Source: Nanobdellota archaeon
GTDB lineage: Archaea > Nanobdellota > Nanobdellia > Woesearchaeales > B3-WOES
Direction of reading: 5' to 3'
DNA length: 10,725 bases
NCBI GenBank assembly: GCA_023131705.1
Contig: JAGLZG010000150.1
Location: 1 to 10,725, forward strand
Shown: in pieces, positions 1-7,380 of the stretch
Numbering within the stretch: the first letter of the stretch is position 1
How the letters are laid out: each line of letters starts with the position of its first letter
The notes under the pieces: model-generated
Seen by the model: only the letters and a program-made list of their open reading frames with translations
What the model was told of the DNA's origin: nothing
Database searches by the model: none
Made by a program: the position numbers and the translations under genes

Positions 1-2
1 TA

Positions 3-170
3 GACAGTTGTGCAGGTTATTGTGGATACATTGGTTACATAGATGGGGTATGCAGGCAAAACGCGCAGAAATGCAGCGAGTATGTAGGGGGAACATGGGA
101 AAGCGGAGGAGATGAACATTGTACTGTTGAAACAGGAGATTTCTGTTGTTGTGCGCAAGAGACAATATAA
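3..170 (+). CDS. Cysteine-rich exported protein, C-terminal fragment (5' end outside window)
   Basis: The reading frame is open from the left edge (codons begin at position 3) and stops with TAA at 168-170, giving about 55 residues of a longer protein. The fragment has eight cysteines, ending in a CCC triplet: spacing is C-x3-C, then single cysteines, then a GGTWESGGDEHC stretch and FCCCAQETI at the end. This density of cysteines in an AT-rich archaeon suggests a disulfide-stabilised domain outside the cell. The gene ends 4 bp before the first prepilin-like gene on the same strand, so it probably belongs to the same operon and may itself be a pilin or filament-associated protein. I cannot see its N-terminus, so a class III signal peptide cannot be tested. 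No function is assigned. Confidence 0.65.
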   Translation, partial: DSCAGYCGYIGYIDGVCRQNAQKCSEYVGGTWESGGDEHCTVETGDFCCCAQETI

Positions 171-174
171 TAAA

Positions 175-549
175 ATGAATAAAAAAAGCCAGATTAGCAT
201 TGAATTTCTTTTTTCACTGGGAATAGTCCTTTTCATATTGATTATACTGTCTGTTTTTAGTATAAACAAAAACAGGGAACTAAACTATAAAAAAGACATA
301 ATCGAGAAAAAACAGGAATGTTTAAAATTTTCAAATTTCATATTATACACTCATAATAGCGGAAGCGGAACATCAATTCAGGCAAAAACACAATACAGCC
401 TAAAAATCTACAACACAAGCACAATAGAAGTTCATAGCATAGATAATGATTATTTTGTTGGATGTACAATTCCAATAAAAACAGGTAATTACAATCTAAC
501 AGGGGATATAAAAATAGAAAACATCAATGGAACTGTAATAATATCCTAA
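175..549 (+). CDS. Minor pilin-like protein with class III signal peptide (124 aa)
   Basis: The predicted prepilin begins MNKKS followed by QISIEF, matching the archaeal class III leader: basic residues, a small residue before the cut, then Q+1 and E+5 of the mature protein. Cleavage would fall between S5 and Q6 by an EppA/PibD-like prepilin peptidase, which is not in the window. A single hydrophobic helix spans about residues 11-30. The remaining 95 residues are polar and beta-rich, with cysteines at 49 and 97 that could form a disulfide. An in-frame ATG exists at 112, but it would bury the leader behind 21 extra residues and overlap the upstream gene, so 175 is preferred. The upstream stop is 4 bp away and the next gene starts 1 bp after its stop. 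The likely role is a minor or initiating pilin of the machine encoded downstream. Confidence 0.75.
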   Translation: MNKKSQISIEFLFSLGIVLFILIILSVFSINKNRELNYKKDIIEKKQECLKFSNFILYTHNSGSGTSIQAKTQYSLKIYNTSTIEVHSIDNDYFVGCTIPIKTGNYNLTGDIKIENINGTVIIS

Positions 550-550
550 A

Positions 551-1030
551 ATGAAATCAAAAGCCCAGATAGCTGTAACTGATCTCTTTATAGCAGTATT
601 TATATTTATGATACTGATAATTTTTATTGTCATATATCTTGATACATATAATAAAAGGCTTGATGAAAGCATCAAATACCAGGAATTGGAAACAATAGGA
701 TTCCAAATAACAGACATGCTTGTAAAAAGCAGGGGGATTCCACCAGACTGGGAATCAAACATATCAAATGCAGATGCAATTGGCCTTGCAGGTTATGACA
801 GGATACTCTCATACAACAGGGTAAACGCCTTTTTTGACTCCAATTATACAGAACTAAAAGAAAAGTTCAATATAGAGAGATGCAATTTTTATATAGTCCT
901 TACAGCTATAAATGGCACAGCAATAAAAGATATTGGCGAGCCCTCTGATGGGGATTATTCTGTTGACATAAACAGATATGTTTTATACCAAAATGAAACA
1001 ACAATACTTAAATTTACAATCTGGGAATAA
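551..1030 (+). CDS. Minor pilin-like exported protein (159 aa)
   Basis: The protein starts MKSKA followed by QIAVTDLF and has one hydrophobic helix at about residues 10-29. The short basic N-terminus, a small residue (A5) and Q at the predicted +1 position fit a prepilin leader. The acidic residue is D at +6 instead of E at +5, so this is a divergent class III leader. The exported part (residues 30-159) is mixed helix and strand with several N-x-S/T sites (for example NIS, NYT, NGT and NET), possible N-glycosylation sites in archaea. It starts 1 bp after the previous stop, and its position among three similar genes suggests a minor pilin set. No homologous family is recognised beyond the leader. 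Confidence 0.65.
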   Translation: MKSKAQIAVTDLFIAVFIFMILIIFIVIYLDTYNKRLDESIKYQELETIGFQITDMLVKSRGIPPDWESNISNADAIGLAGYDRILSYNRVNAFFDSNYTELKEKFNIERCNFYIVLTAINGTAIKDIGEPSDGDYSVDINRYVLYQNETTILKFTIWE

Positions 1031-1034
1031 AAGT

Positions 1035-1436
1035 TTGAGCAGTAAAAAAGCAATAGTGTTCAGTCTAGATGTAATAATATCGCTGTTTGTGGTTTTTATC
1101 ATATTTTCTGCTGCAGTATTTTATATAAACAAAGCAGAAGAAGAGCAATCCTCTATCCACATTTTAAGAACAGCATCAGACATAATAACGCTTATGGACA
1201 ATAAAGGAGCATTTAACAGCATAAACAAACAATCAATAGAGACAGAACTCTACTCAGTGCTTCCTGTAAACTACAACATGAAAATAAGGCTTGAGGGGAA
1301 CTTCCCCCAAAATAAAGGTGTGCTTGAAACAACAAAGGCATTGCCTGAAGATAGGTTCATACTAACAGGAAAAAAAATAACAGTAACGCCTGAAAATTAT
1401 TTTATAATTATAAAGTACTGGGTTTGGTTAAAATGA
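1035..1436 (+). CDS. Pilin-like single-pass protein, probable TTG start (133 aa)
   Basis: The core is SSKKA followed by IVFSLDVIISLFVVF, a basic N-terminus leading straight into a hydrophobic helix at about residues 12-30, then about 100 exported residues. I chose TTG at 1035, 4 bp after the previous stop, because it gives a five-residue leader like its neighbours; a GGGA at 1023-1026 could be a weak ribosome binding site. ATG codons at 978 and 993 are in frame, but they lie inside the previous gene and would add 14 to 19 residues before the leader. As in the previous protein, the helix carries D at +6 if cleavage follows the alanine. The stop overlaps the next start (ATGA at 1433-1436). Role inferred from context: minor pilin. 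Confidence 0.6.
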   Translation: MSSKKAIVFSLDVIISLFVVFIIFSAAVFYINKAEEEQSSIHILRTASDIITLMDNKGAFNSINKQSIETELYSVLPVNYNMKIRLEGNFPQNKGVLETTKALPEDRFILTGKKITVTPENYFIIIKYWVWLK

Positions 1437-2227
1437 ATAAAAAAGCATTATTTTTTACAATTGGAGCAATGATGGTTGCGCTTATTATATTGAGCCTGTC
1501 AATCATTATACTAAACGCATCAGAAAACACCAAACTCAGATTAGCAGAATCAGCAGCATTTGACAAGCTTTATGATTTAGATAACTCCATTCAAAAATCC
1601 TTAAGGCAGATATTTGAAGAAGCAGAAATTATAATTAATGTTAGTGATATTAGTGTTTCTTTTGAAGAGGATTTGCCTAATAATAAAACAATTTTTGTTG
1701 CCTTAATGAATGATTTTAAGGATTTTGTTGAAAGTAATGAGGAGCATGTTTCATTGAATATCAGCGATATAACCCAATATCTCCCTTTAGTTGTTAAACC
1801 ATATAATATAACATATAAGCATCTGGATTTTGGCGGAAAAAAAATCAGAATTTTACCTGAAAAAATAAATTTCAACACAATTTCAATCTACGCCAAAATA
1901 AAAGGAAACATTACATCATGTGATTTTGATGTAGAAGAAGGCAGTTTAATGCTTGATGTGGAAATAGTGGGTGATCAGGGTATATGTTCTGATAGCGTAT
2001 TAATAGACCCCTATGGAGAAACAGAGATTGCTGTAAACGGGGAGAAATTTGAAATAGAGGTTGAAAATGGGATTTTTGATATTTATAGTAAATCAAAATC
2101 AAGAGTAAGAACAAAAATATTATTTGATGAAATCTCGGCTATTGATATAGAGTATCCTGATGCTGTTATTAACACCGATTTTCAGGATTTAAATTTAACT
2201 AAAAGCGGTTATGTAAGGATTAAGTAA
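1433..2227 (+). CDS. Large pilin-like exported protein, last of the minor-pilin run (264 aa)
   Basis: The start MNKKA followed by LFFTIGAMMVALIIL resembles the first gene of the run (both open with MNKK), but there is no acidic residue at +5 or +6. A single hydrophobic helix covers about residues 6-28. The next segment (30-70) is helical and charged, like the helix of a pilin stalk, and the C-terminal half is rich in beta strands with cysteines in CDFDVEEG and GICSDS. ATG at 1433 overlaps the previous stop as ATGA; a TTG at 1424 is a less likely alternative. It is the largest of the four and the only one lacking the acidic residue, which parallels GspK among type II secretion minor pseudopilins. 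That is an analogy of layout and not a homology claim. Confidence 0.6.
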   Translation: MNKKALFFTIGAMMVALIILSLSIIILNASENTKLRLAESAAFDKLYDLDNSIQKSLRQIFEEAEIIINVSDISVSFEEDLPNNKTIFVALMNDFKDFVESNEEHVSLNISDITQYLPLVVKPYNITYKHLDFGGKKIRILPEKINFNTISIYAKIKGNITSCDFDVEEGSLMLDVEIVGDQGICSDSVLIDPYGETEIAVNGEKFEIEVENGIFDIYSKSKSRVRTKILFDEISAIDIEYPDAVINTDFQDLNLTKSGYVRIK

Positions 2228-2254
2228 TTTACCATTCTAAAATTAACACACACA

Positions 2255-2262
2255 TTTAAAAA
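2255..2262 (+). promoter_or_regulatory. Archaeal TATA box for the pilus machinery operon
   Basis: TTTAAAAA lies in the 87-bp gap between the minor-pilin run and the membrane/winged-helix gene. Initiation about 25 bp downstream would fall near 2283, leaving a leader of about 30 nt before ATG 2315. The leader contains GGTGA (2308-2312), a match to the archaeal anti-Shine-Dalgarno region, though only 2 nt from the ATG. The operon could therefore be transcribed independently of the upstream genes. Confidence 0.5.
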
Positions 2263-2314
2263 CATATTTCTAAATAATTAAGTTGGTTAGACATTAATCT
2301 AAAGTGTGGTGAAC

Positions 2315-3310
2315 ATGGATAAAAATAACAAAAAAATAATTATTAAAAGAGTGAAAACCAAGGAAAAAACAAAAAAAAAGCATAACCTTTTAAGCAAAAT
2401 ATATAATATTTTCTTTTGGGTGGGCCTTCTGATTGTAATAATGTCTTACACCTTTAATAAATTAGCAGCATCCTTTTTTGGATTAGTTGTTATGTCTTTG
2501 TCTTTGCTTATTTTATGCATATCTTTTTATACAGAGTATCATAAAAAGAGATTATTTAACATCATTGTTTACACGCTGTTTTTTGGGACACTCTCAGGAA
2601 TTATCTTCTTCTTATATTTACAAAGGAATTTAATAATCCCTTTGTTAAAATCCCCATTAAAAGAAAGCTGGCTGATTTATCTTTTGATGATGATTATTGC
2701 GCTCATTATAATTGTTAATCCTCTTAATAGTTTGTATAAATCAATGAAATCTAAAATCACGGAAAAAAAGAAAGAAAAAGCAGTAAAAAAGATTCTAAGT
2801 TTAAGAGATGGAATCAAGAAAAAAGCAGGGGTAAGCATTAAAAAAGAAGCGGAAAAAAATATTAAAAAACAAAAAAAAGAAACAAAGATAAAAATAACAA
2901 AATCCATTACATACATATTATTATTTTTCATCTCCTTTGCTTCTGCGATATACAGCTATATAAAAGCAGAAAAAATAGCATTTTATATCTTTTTATCTGT
3001 TATGCTTGCTTCCATTTTTATTTATGGAAGATGTAAAAAGAAGATAAAAAAACAAAAACCAGAAGAAAAACCGGTTTTTATTGCAAAAGAGCTTATCCCA
3101 AAAAAATATGAGACAGAACTGGATGTTTTATACAATCTATTGCAGAAAAAAGAAAAAATAAGGCTCTATGATGTCATGCGCTCTTTTAAGATAGACAGAA
3201 ATCTTGCAGAAGAGTGGGCAGCAATACTTGAAAAGCATGGAATGCTGAAAATAGAGTATCCAGCCGTTGGCTCACCTTTGCTGATTAAGGAAAAGAAAAC
3301 AGAAAAATGA
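2315..3310 (+). CDS. Multi-pass membrane protein with C-terminal winged-helix domain (331 aa)
   Basis: About six hydrophobic segments are visible: residues 30-47, 51-72, 81-102, 118-137, 197-216 and 220-238. Between the fourth and fifth lies a very lysine-rich, probably coiled, cytoplasmic stretch (141-196). Residues 265-324 look like a winged helix: YETELDVLYNLLQKKEKIRL, then a DVMRSFKIDRNLAEEWAAILEKHG recognition-helix-like part and a closing IEYPAVGSPLL wing. In-frame GTG codons at 2306 and 2309 are alternatives, but ATG 2315 follows a GGTGA element. Its stop overlaps the ATPase start (ATGA, 3307-3310), so the two are probably translationally coupled and co-functional. It could be a cytoplasmic docking partner of the motor or a membrane-tethered DNA-binding regulator; the sequence does not decide. 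A 9-A run at 2371-2379 lies near the 5' end. Confidence 0.7.
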   Translation: MDKNNKKIIIKRVKTKEKTKKKHNLLSKIYNIFFWVGLLIVIMSYTFNKLAASFFGLVVMSLSLLILCISFYTEYHKKRLFNIIVYTLFFGTLSGIIFFLYLQRNLIIPLLKSPLKESWLIYLLMMIIALIIIVNPLNSLYKSMKSKITEKKKEKAVKKILSLRDGIKKKAGVSIKKEAEKNIKKQKKETKIKITKSITYILLFFISFASAIYSYIKAEKIAFYIFLSVMLASIFIYGRCKKKIKKQKPEEKPVFIAKELIPKKYETELDVLYNLLQKKEKIRLYDVMRSFKIDRNLAEEWAAILEKHGMLKIEYPAVGSPLLIKEKKTEK

Positions 3311-4833
3311 TGAAAGAAGCTAAAAAAGAAGAAGTAATTGAGGAATATAATATAGAATCAGATAAAAGCAGGCTTGGTGTAAAAATCATTGGTGGAAAGG
3401 GATTGATTAAACGATATGAGGTGTTTGTTCATGAATTATCTCCTGCAACAGAAGCATTATTGGATGAAATAAAACAGGAACTAATAGTTGGATTAACATT
3501 AAGCAGTATTGAGCTTCTTGACCCGAAATCAGTTGAACAATTAAAGGAAAAATTTAGGAATAATGCATCTGTATTATTGGAAAAAAAGCTGCCAAAAATA
3601 AACCCTAAAACAAAAGATTTCCTTATTGGGATACTGCTTAGGGAGATGCTTGGACTTGGAAAAATTGAATTATTGATAAATGACACCAATTTGGAAGAGA
3701 TAGTTATAATGTCAAGCAAAGAGCCGGTAAGAATATATCACAAAAAATATGGCTGGCTTGAAACAAATATTGTAATAGAAACAGAAACCCAAATACAGAA
3801 TTATGCGCATATAATAGCGAGGCGTGTAGGGAGGCAAATAACAACACTAAGCCCCTTGCTTGACGCTAATCTGGTCACAGGAGACAGGGCGAATGCAGTT
3901 TTGCATCCCATAGCAACAAAAGGAAACACACTGACCATAAGGAGATTTGCAAGAGATCCATGGACTGTAATAGATTTGATAATGAATAACACGTGCGATG
4001 CAAAAGTATTCAGTTTAATATGGTTTGCAATACAATACGAGTGCAATGTGCTCATAAGCGGAGGAACAGCTTCTGGAAAAACATCTTTTCTTAATGTCTG
4101 CATGATGTTTATTCCCCCTAATCACAGGATTATAAGCATAGAGGACACAAGGGAATTGATGCTGCCTGGATTTCTCTATTGGTGCCCTCTTATAACAAGA
4201 GAGCCAAATCCAGAGGGAAAAGGGGCAATAACAATGCTGGATTTGCTGGTTAATTCACTGAGAATGAGGCCGGATAGGATAATACTTGGGGAGATGAGAA
4301 AAAAAGACCAGGCAGAGGTTTTATTTGAAGCGATGCATACAGGCCATTCTGTATATGCAACTGTCCATGCAGACTCTATGTCTGCAACAATACAAAGGTT
4401 GATCAATCCTCCGATAGAAGTCCCCTCTGGTCTTTTGGGCGCAGTTAATCTGAATGTTGTAATGTTTAGGGAAAGAAGGAGGGGGATAAGGCGGGTCTAT
4501 CAAATCGGGGAATTTATATCTGGACGGGAAGAAAACAATATTGTAGTGAAACCAAATGTGCTTTACAGATGGAAACCGGATAGTGACAAGATAGTGCAGC
4601 ATGCAAAATCACTGAAGTTATTTGATGATTTATCAAGACATACAGGTATGACTCTGAATGAGATGAATAAGGATCTGCTTGATAAGCAGAAAATACTTGG
4701 TTGGATGATAAAAAGAAAAATAAGGGACATGCATAGTGTTGGGAAAGTGATTAGGGAATATTATATAAATCCTGAAAATGTGATAAGGATAGCAGCTAAA
4801 AACATGGATCCAAAACTGATAGGTATAAAATGA
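3307..4833 (+). CDS. FlaI/TadA-type type II/IV secretion system ATPase (508 aa)
   Basis: This is the cytoplasmic hexameric motor that hydrolyses ATP to drive filament assembly or secretion through the FlaJ/TadC-like platform. Visible motifs in order are Walker A GGTASGKTS (252-260), an Asp box IISIEDTRE (275-283), Walker B RPDRIILGEMR (321-331) and a His box HTGHSVYATVHADS (344-357). The N-terminal domain (about 1-230) has the archaeal-type run LREMLGLGKIELL and basic motifs such as IARRVGR and TIRRFAR. The length is normal for the FlaI group and no catalytic residue is missing. Two ATGs in a row (3307 and 3310) are possible starts; 3307 overlaps the upstream stop. The stop overlaps the next start. 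Whether it serves a pilus, an adhesive filament or a secretion machine cannot be read from the ATPase alone; without archaellin and FlaF/FlaG genes, an archaellum is less likely. Confidence 0.95.
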   Translation: MMKEAKKEEVIEEYNIESDKSRLGVKIIGGKGLIKRYEVFVHELSPATEALLDEIKQELIVGLTLSSIELLDPKSVEQLKEKFRNNASVLLEKKLPKINPKTKDFLIGILLREMLGLGKIELLINDTNLEEIVIMSSKEPVRIYHKKYGWLETNIVIETETQIQNYAHIIARRVGRQITTLSPLLDANLVTGDRANAVLHPIATKGNTLTIRRFARDPWTVIDLIMNNTCDAKVFSLIWFAIQYECNVLISGGTASGKTSFLNVCMMFIPPNHRIISIEDTRELMLPGFLYWCPLITREPNPEGKGAITMLDLLVNSLRMRPDRIILGEMRKKDQAEVLFEAMHTGHSVYATVHADSMSATIQRLINPPIEVPSGLLGAVNLNVVMFRERRRGIRRVYQIGEFISGREENNIVVKPNVLYRWKPDSDKIVQHAKSLKLFDDLSRHTGMTLNEMNKDLLDKQKILGWMIKRKIRDMHSVGKVIREYYINPENVIRIAAKNMDPKLIGIK

Positions 4834-5711
4834 TAAAGATTCCTTTCTGCTTAATTCCACCGCAGTTATTAAAAAAGATTTCATATTTTTTTCAGGGCGC
4901 AGCTAAATCTATTAATCCATTTTTTCCGTATCTTGAGATAGAGCTGGAAAGGGCAGATATGAAAATAAACCCAAGAGATTATATTGCAATGTGCCTGGCC
5001 TCAACATCCTTCTTTTTTATCTTTTTCTCGTTATTCCTTATTCTTCTCCTTTCAAAAAAAGGGTATTTCCTTATTGGGCCATTGATTGTATTTATTGTGG
5101 GGGTATTTATGCTCATACAGCAGTTAAACTATCCAAAACTCTCTTCAAGAAAAAAAATAAAAAAAATAGAGGTAAATATTGTATCAGCGCTGAGGGCAAT
5201 ACTGATTCAGGTTAATTCCGGGATTACCTTGTTTGATGTTATGGTAATTATTTCATCCCAAAACTATGGTGAGGTTTCACTGGAGTTTAAAAAAGCAGTT
5301 AAAGAGATAAATGCAGGCATACCCCAGATAGAGGCTCTCGAAAATATGGCTACAAAGAATCCGTCTCTTTTTTTCAGGAGGGCAATATGGCAGCTGATTA
5401 ACGGTATGAAAGCAGGATCTGATATAGGAAATGTTATAAAAGAGATAACAGATTCACTCTCAAAAGAACAGATAATACAGGTGGAAAAATATGGGTCTCA
5501 GCTTAATCCAATAGCAATGTTCTATATGCTTGTTGCTGTAATAATCCCTGCTTTGGGAACAACATTCCTCATTGTTTTACTGTCATTTGTATCTTTATCA
5601 GAAACAGGAACAAAAATAGTTTTTTGGAGTTTATATGGCCTTGTTGTTTTTTTCCAGATAATGTTTTTAGGAATAATTAAAACAAAAAGGCCAAACCTAT
5701 TGGGTGAGTAA
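4830..5711 (+). CDS. T2SSF-domain platform protein, FlaJ/TadC-like, first copy (293 aa)
   Basis: This is a membrane platform subunit that couples the ATPase to the growing filament. Hydrophobic segments occur at about 51-74, 79-97, 226-254 (long, possibly two passes) and 261-283. The cytoplasmic T2SSF helical bundle lies at about 105-225 and includes SALRAILIQVNSGITLFDV, NAGIPQIEALENMA and GMKAGSDIGNVIKEI, typical of the family. The start ATG overlaps the ATPase stop (ATGA at 4830-4833), indicating translational coupling. It has a single T2SSF domain. Together with the next gene it makes a heterologous pair, like TadB/TadC in tad loci. Confidence 0.9.
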   Translation: MIKIPFCLIPPQLLKKISYFFQGAAKSINPFFPYLEIELERADMKINPRDYIAMCLASTSFFFIFFSLFLILLLSKKGYFLIGPLIVFIVGVFMLIQQLNYPKLSSRKKIKKIEVNIVSALRAILIQVNSGITLFDVMVIISSQNYGEVSLEFKKAVKEINAGIPQIEALENMATKNPSLFFRRAIWQLINGMKAGSDIGNVIKEITDSLSKEQIIQVEKYGSQLNPIAMFYMLVAVIIPALGTTFLIVLLSFVSLSETGTKIVFWSLYGLVVFFQIMFLGIIKTKRPNLLGE

Positions 5712-6680
5712 ATGTACAGGTTTATAGCAGGATTTTATCCAAAAAAAATAAGAGAAAGCCTGATTAATTTATTGGCATATTCAGGCATAAGAATAGACCC
5801 AAAAAAATTTATAGGATTTACGCTGGTTTTTGGTTTTCTTTTCTCCCTTGTGATTGGATTTGGTATTGGATTTCTGATTAAAAAACCATTTCTGCCTTTA
5901 TTTGTAGTTTCATTCTTTTTATTTGAAATGATAGTTTATTTGAGACTGGTATTATCTACAGATAAAAAAGGCAGGTTTGTAGAATCAGTGCTTCCAGATG
6001 CTTTACAGTTAATGTCATCTAATCTGAGGGCTGGGCTGACAACAGACAAGGCATTATTATTATCAGCAAGGCCGGAATTTGGGCCCTTTAAAGATGAAAT
6101 CAATATGGTTGGAAAAGAGATAGCAATGGGAAAACAGGTAGATAAGGCATTATTAGATATGACAAAAAGAATAAAGTCAAAAAAATTAGAAAGAACAATG
6201 GAATTGATAGCATCAGGAATAAGATCAGGAGGTGAATTGGCGGCATTGCTGGATCAAACAGCATCTGATCTAAGAAATCAGGAGATAGTTGACAGAAAAG
6301 TAAGGGCAAGCGTAAACATGTATATCATATTTATATTTGTTGCAGCAGGGTTAGTGGCCCCTATACTATTTGGGTTGTCATCTTTTTTATCTGAAATAAT
6401 AACAACAAGCATAACCTCAATAGATGTTCCTTCAACAGTAACATCCTCTCCAATGAAAATGACGCCGCCTGAAATATCAATAGGATTTATAATAAATTTT
6501 ATTGTAACCCTGCTGATAACAACATCAATATTAGCCTCACTTATTCTTGGGTTGATAAGCACAGGAAAAGAAAAAGGGGGCATTAAATTCATATTGCCTT
6601 TATTGGTTATCTCAATACCTCTGTTTTTTATCGTAAGGTACGGAATCAAAAATATGCTTGGAGGACTATTCGGATTTTAG
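5712..6680 (+). CDS. T2SSF-domain platform protein, FlaJ/TadC-like, second copy (322 aa)
   Basis: This is the second, clearly different platform protein; its ATG directly abuts the TAA of the first. Hydrophobic segments are at about 32-56, 60-80, 203-224, 257-282 and 292-309. The T2SSF bundle at about 88-200 contains SVLPDALQLMSSNLRAGLTTDKAL and LIASGIRSGGELAALLDQTA, the strongest family signature here. A loop of about 30 residues rich in S, T and P (230-255) lies between membrane helices and may be outside the cell. The last four bases of the gene (TTAG, 6677-6680) overlap the end of the convergent KaiC-like gene. It is the last gene of the + strand pilus operon. Confidence 0.92.
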   Translation: MYRFIAGFYPKKIRESLINLLAYSGIRIDPKKFIGFTLVFGFLFSLVIGFGIGFLIKKPFLPLFVVSFFLFEMIVYLRLVLSTDKKGRFVESVLPDALQLMSSNLRAGLTTDKALLLSARPEFGPFKDEINMVGKEIAMGKQVDKALLDMTKRIKSKKLERTMELIASGIRSGGELAALLDQTASDLRNQEIVDRKVRASVNMYIIFIFVAAGLVAPILFGLSSFLSEIITTSITSIDVPSTVTSSPMKMTPPEISIGFIINFIVTLLITTSILASLILGLISTGKEKGGIKFILPLLVISIPLFFIVRYGIKNMLGGLFGF

Positions 6681-7378
6681 AAAATAATTATCTTTCTTGG
6701 ATTTATAACAATCCCCTTTTTATTTATATCCAGGGCAACTGTTTTTTCAGGTATCTTTGTCCCCCTCATCTTAAGAATCTCCAGTGCCCTTGTCCTGATG
6801 CCTTTATTCCTTACATGATACAGTAATATAATGCTGTCAACCTCAAACTCCATAGCAGCGCTTATTATGCTTTCTTCAGCAGAAATATCTCTTGATGTCA
6901 TTAAACCTGTGCAGTTCCATTTATTTATCAGGTTAAAAAGATCAAGAGCAGCCTCTTTTTGTGTAAGTGCATCTTCATAAAGCATGCAAAAAGATGTTAT
7001 TGAGTCTATAACCAGTCTTTTTGCCTTTATCTTCTCAATCATGTACTCTACTGTCCCGCCGCCCTCAGTTAAAATCTTTCTTACCTGTTCTGGTGTGTAC
7101 TCTAAAAAAACAAACTTTCCCTGTTTTTCATATTTTTCCAGATCCCAGCCAAACTCAAGCATGTTTTCATAGACCTTTTCCTTCTTTTCTTCAAATGTTA
7201 TATAGACCCCCGGTTCATTATGTTTTATGCCATCCACAAGGAACTGTATGGCAAATATTGTTTTTCCAGTGCCAGTTCCTCCTGCAATAAGATTGATACT
7301 GTCTCTTACAAAACCGCCTTTTACCAAAGGATCTAGACCAGGAACACCAGTAGAGACTCTTGTTAAATGGTTTGTCAT
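6677..7378 (-). CDS. KaiC-like RecA-superfamily ATPase, single domain (233 aa)
   Basis: The N-terminal STGVPGLDPLVKGGF is the classic KaiC opening, followed by Walker A GGTGTGKT (33-40), the paired glutamates EE (63-64), Walker B RLVIDS (121-126) and the C-terminal KMRG motif (203-206) with a closing VALDINKKGIVI strand. All ATPase residues expected of the family are present. It has one KaiC domain, unlike the two-domain cyanobacterial clock protein, which is usual in archaea. ATG 7378 lies 2 bp after the stop of the upstream KaiC-like gene, so the two form an operon. FlaH/ArlH of the archaellum belongs to this superfamily and acts on FlaI, so a motor-associated role is plausible. A circadian function is not implied. 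Confidence 0.92.
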   Translation of the reverse strand: MTNHLTRVSTGVPGLDPLVKGGFVRDSINLIAGGTGTGKTIFAIQFLVDGIKHNEPGVYITFEEKKEKVYENMLEFGWDLEKYEKQGKFVFLEYTPEQVRKILTEGGGTVEYMIEKIKAKRLVIDSITSFCMLYEDALTQKEAALDLFNLINKWNCTGLMTSRDISAEESIISAAMEFEVDSIILLYHVRNKGIRTRALEILKMRGTKIPEKTVALDINKKGIVINPRKIIIF

Positions 7379-7380
7379 TT

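Noticed and set aside
3429..4884. Several minus-strand frames of 76-100 codons inside the ATPase gene
   Set aside because: They lie antisense to a gene with full family motifs and have no ribosome binding sites or recognisable protein features.
2315..6680. Archaellum (fla/arl) operon
   Set aside because: No archaellin cluster and no FlaC/D/E, FlaF or FlaG is present, and there are two separate platform genes; a pilus or Tad-like machine fits better.
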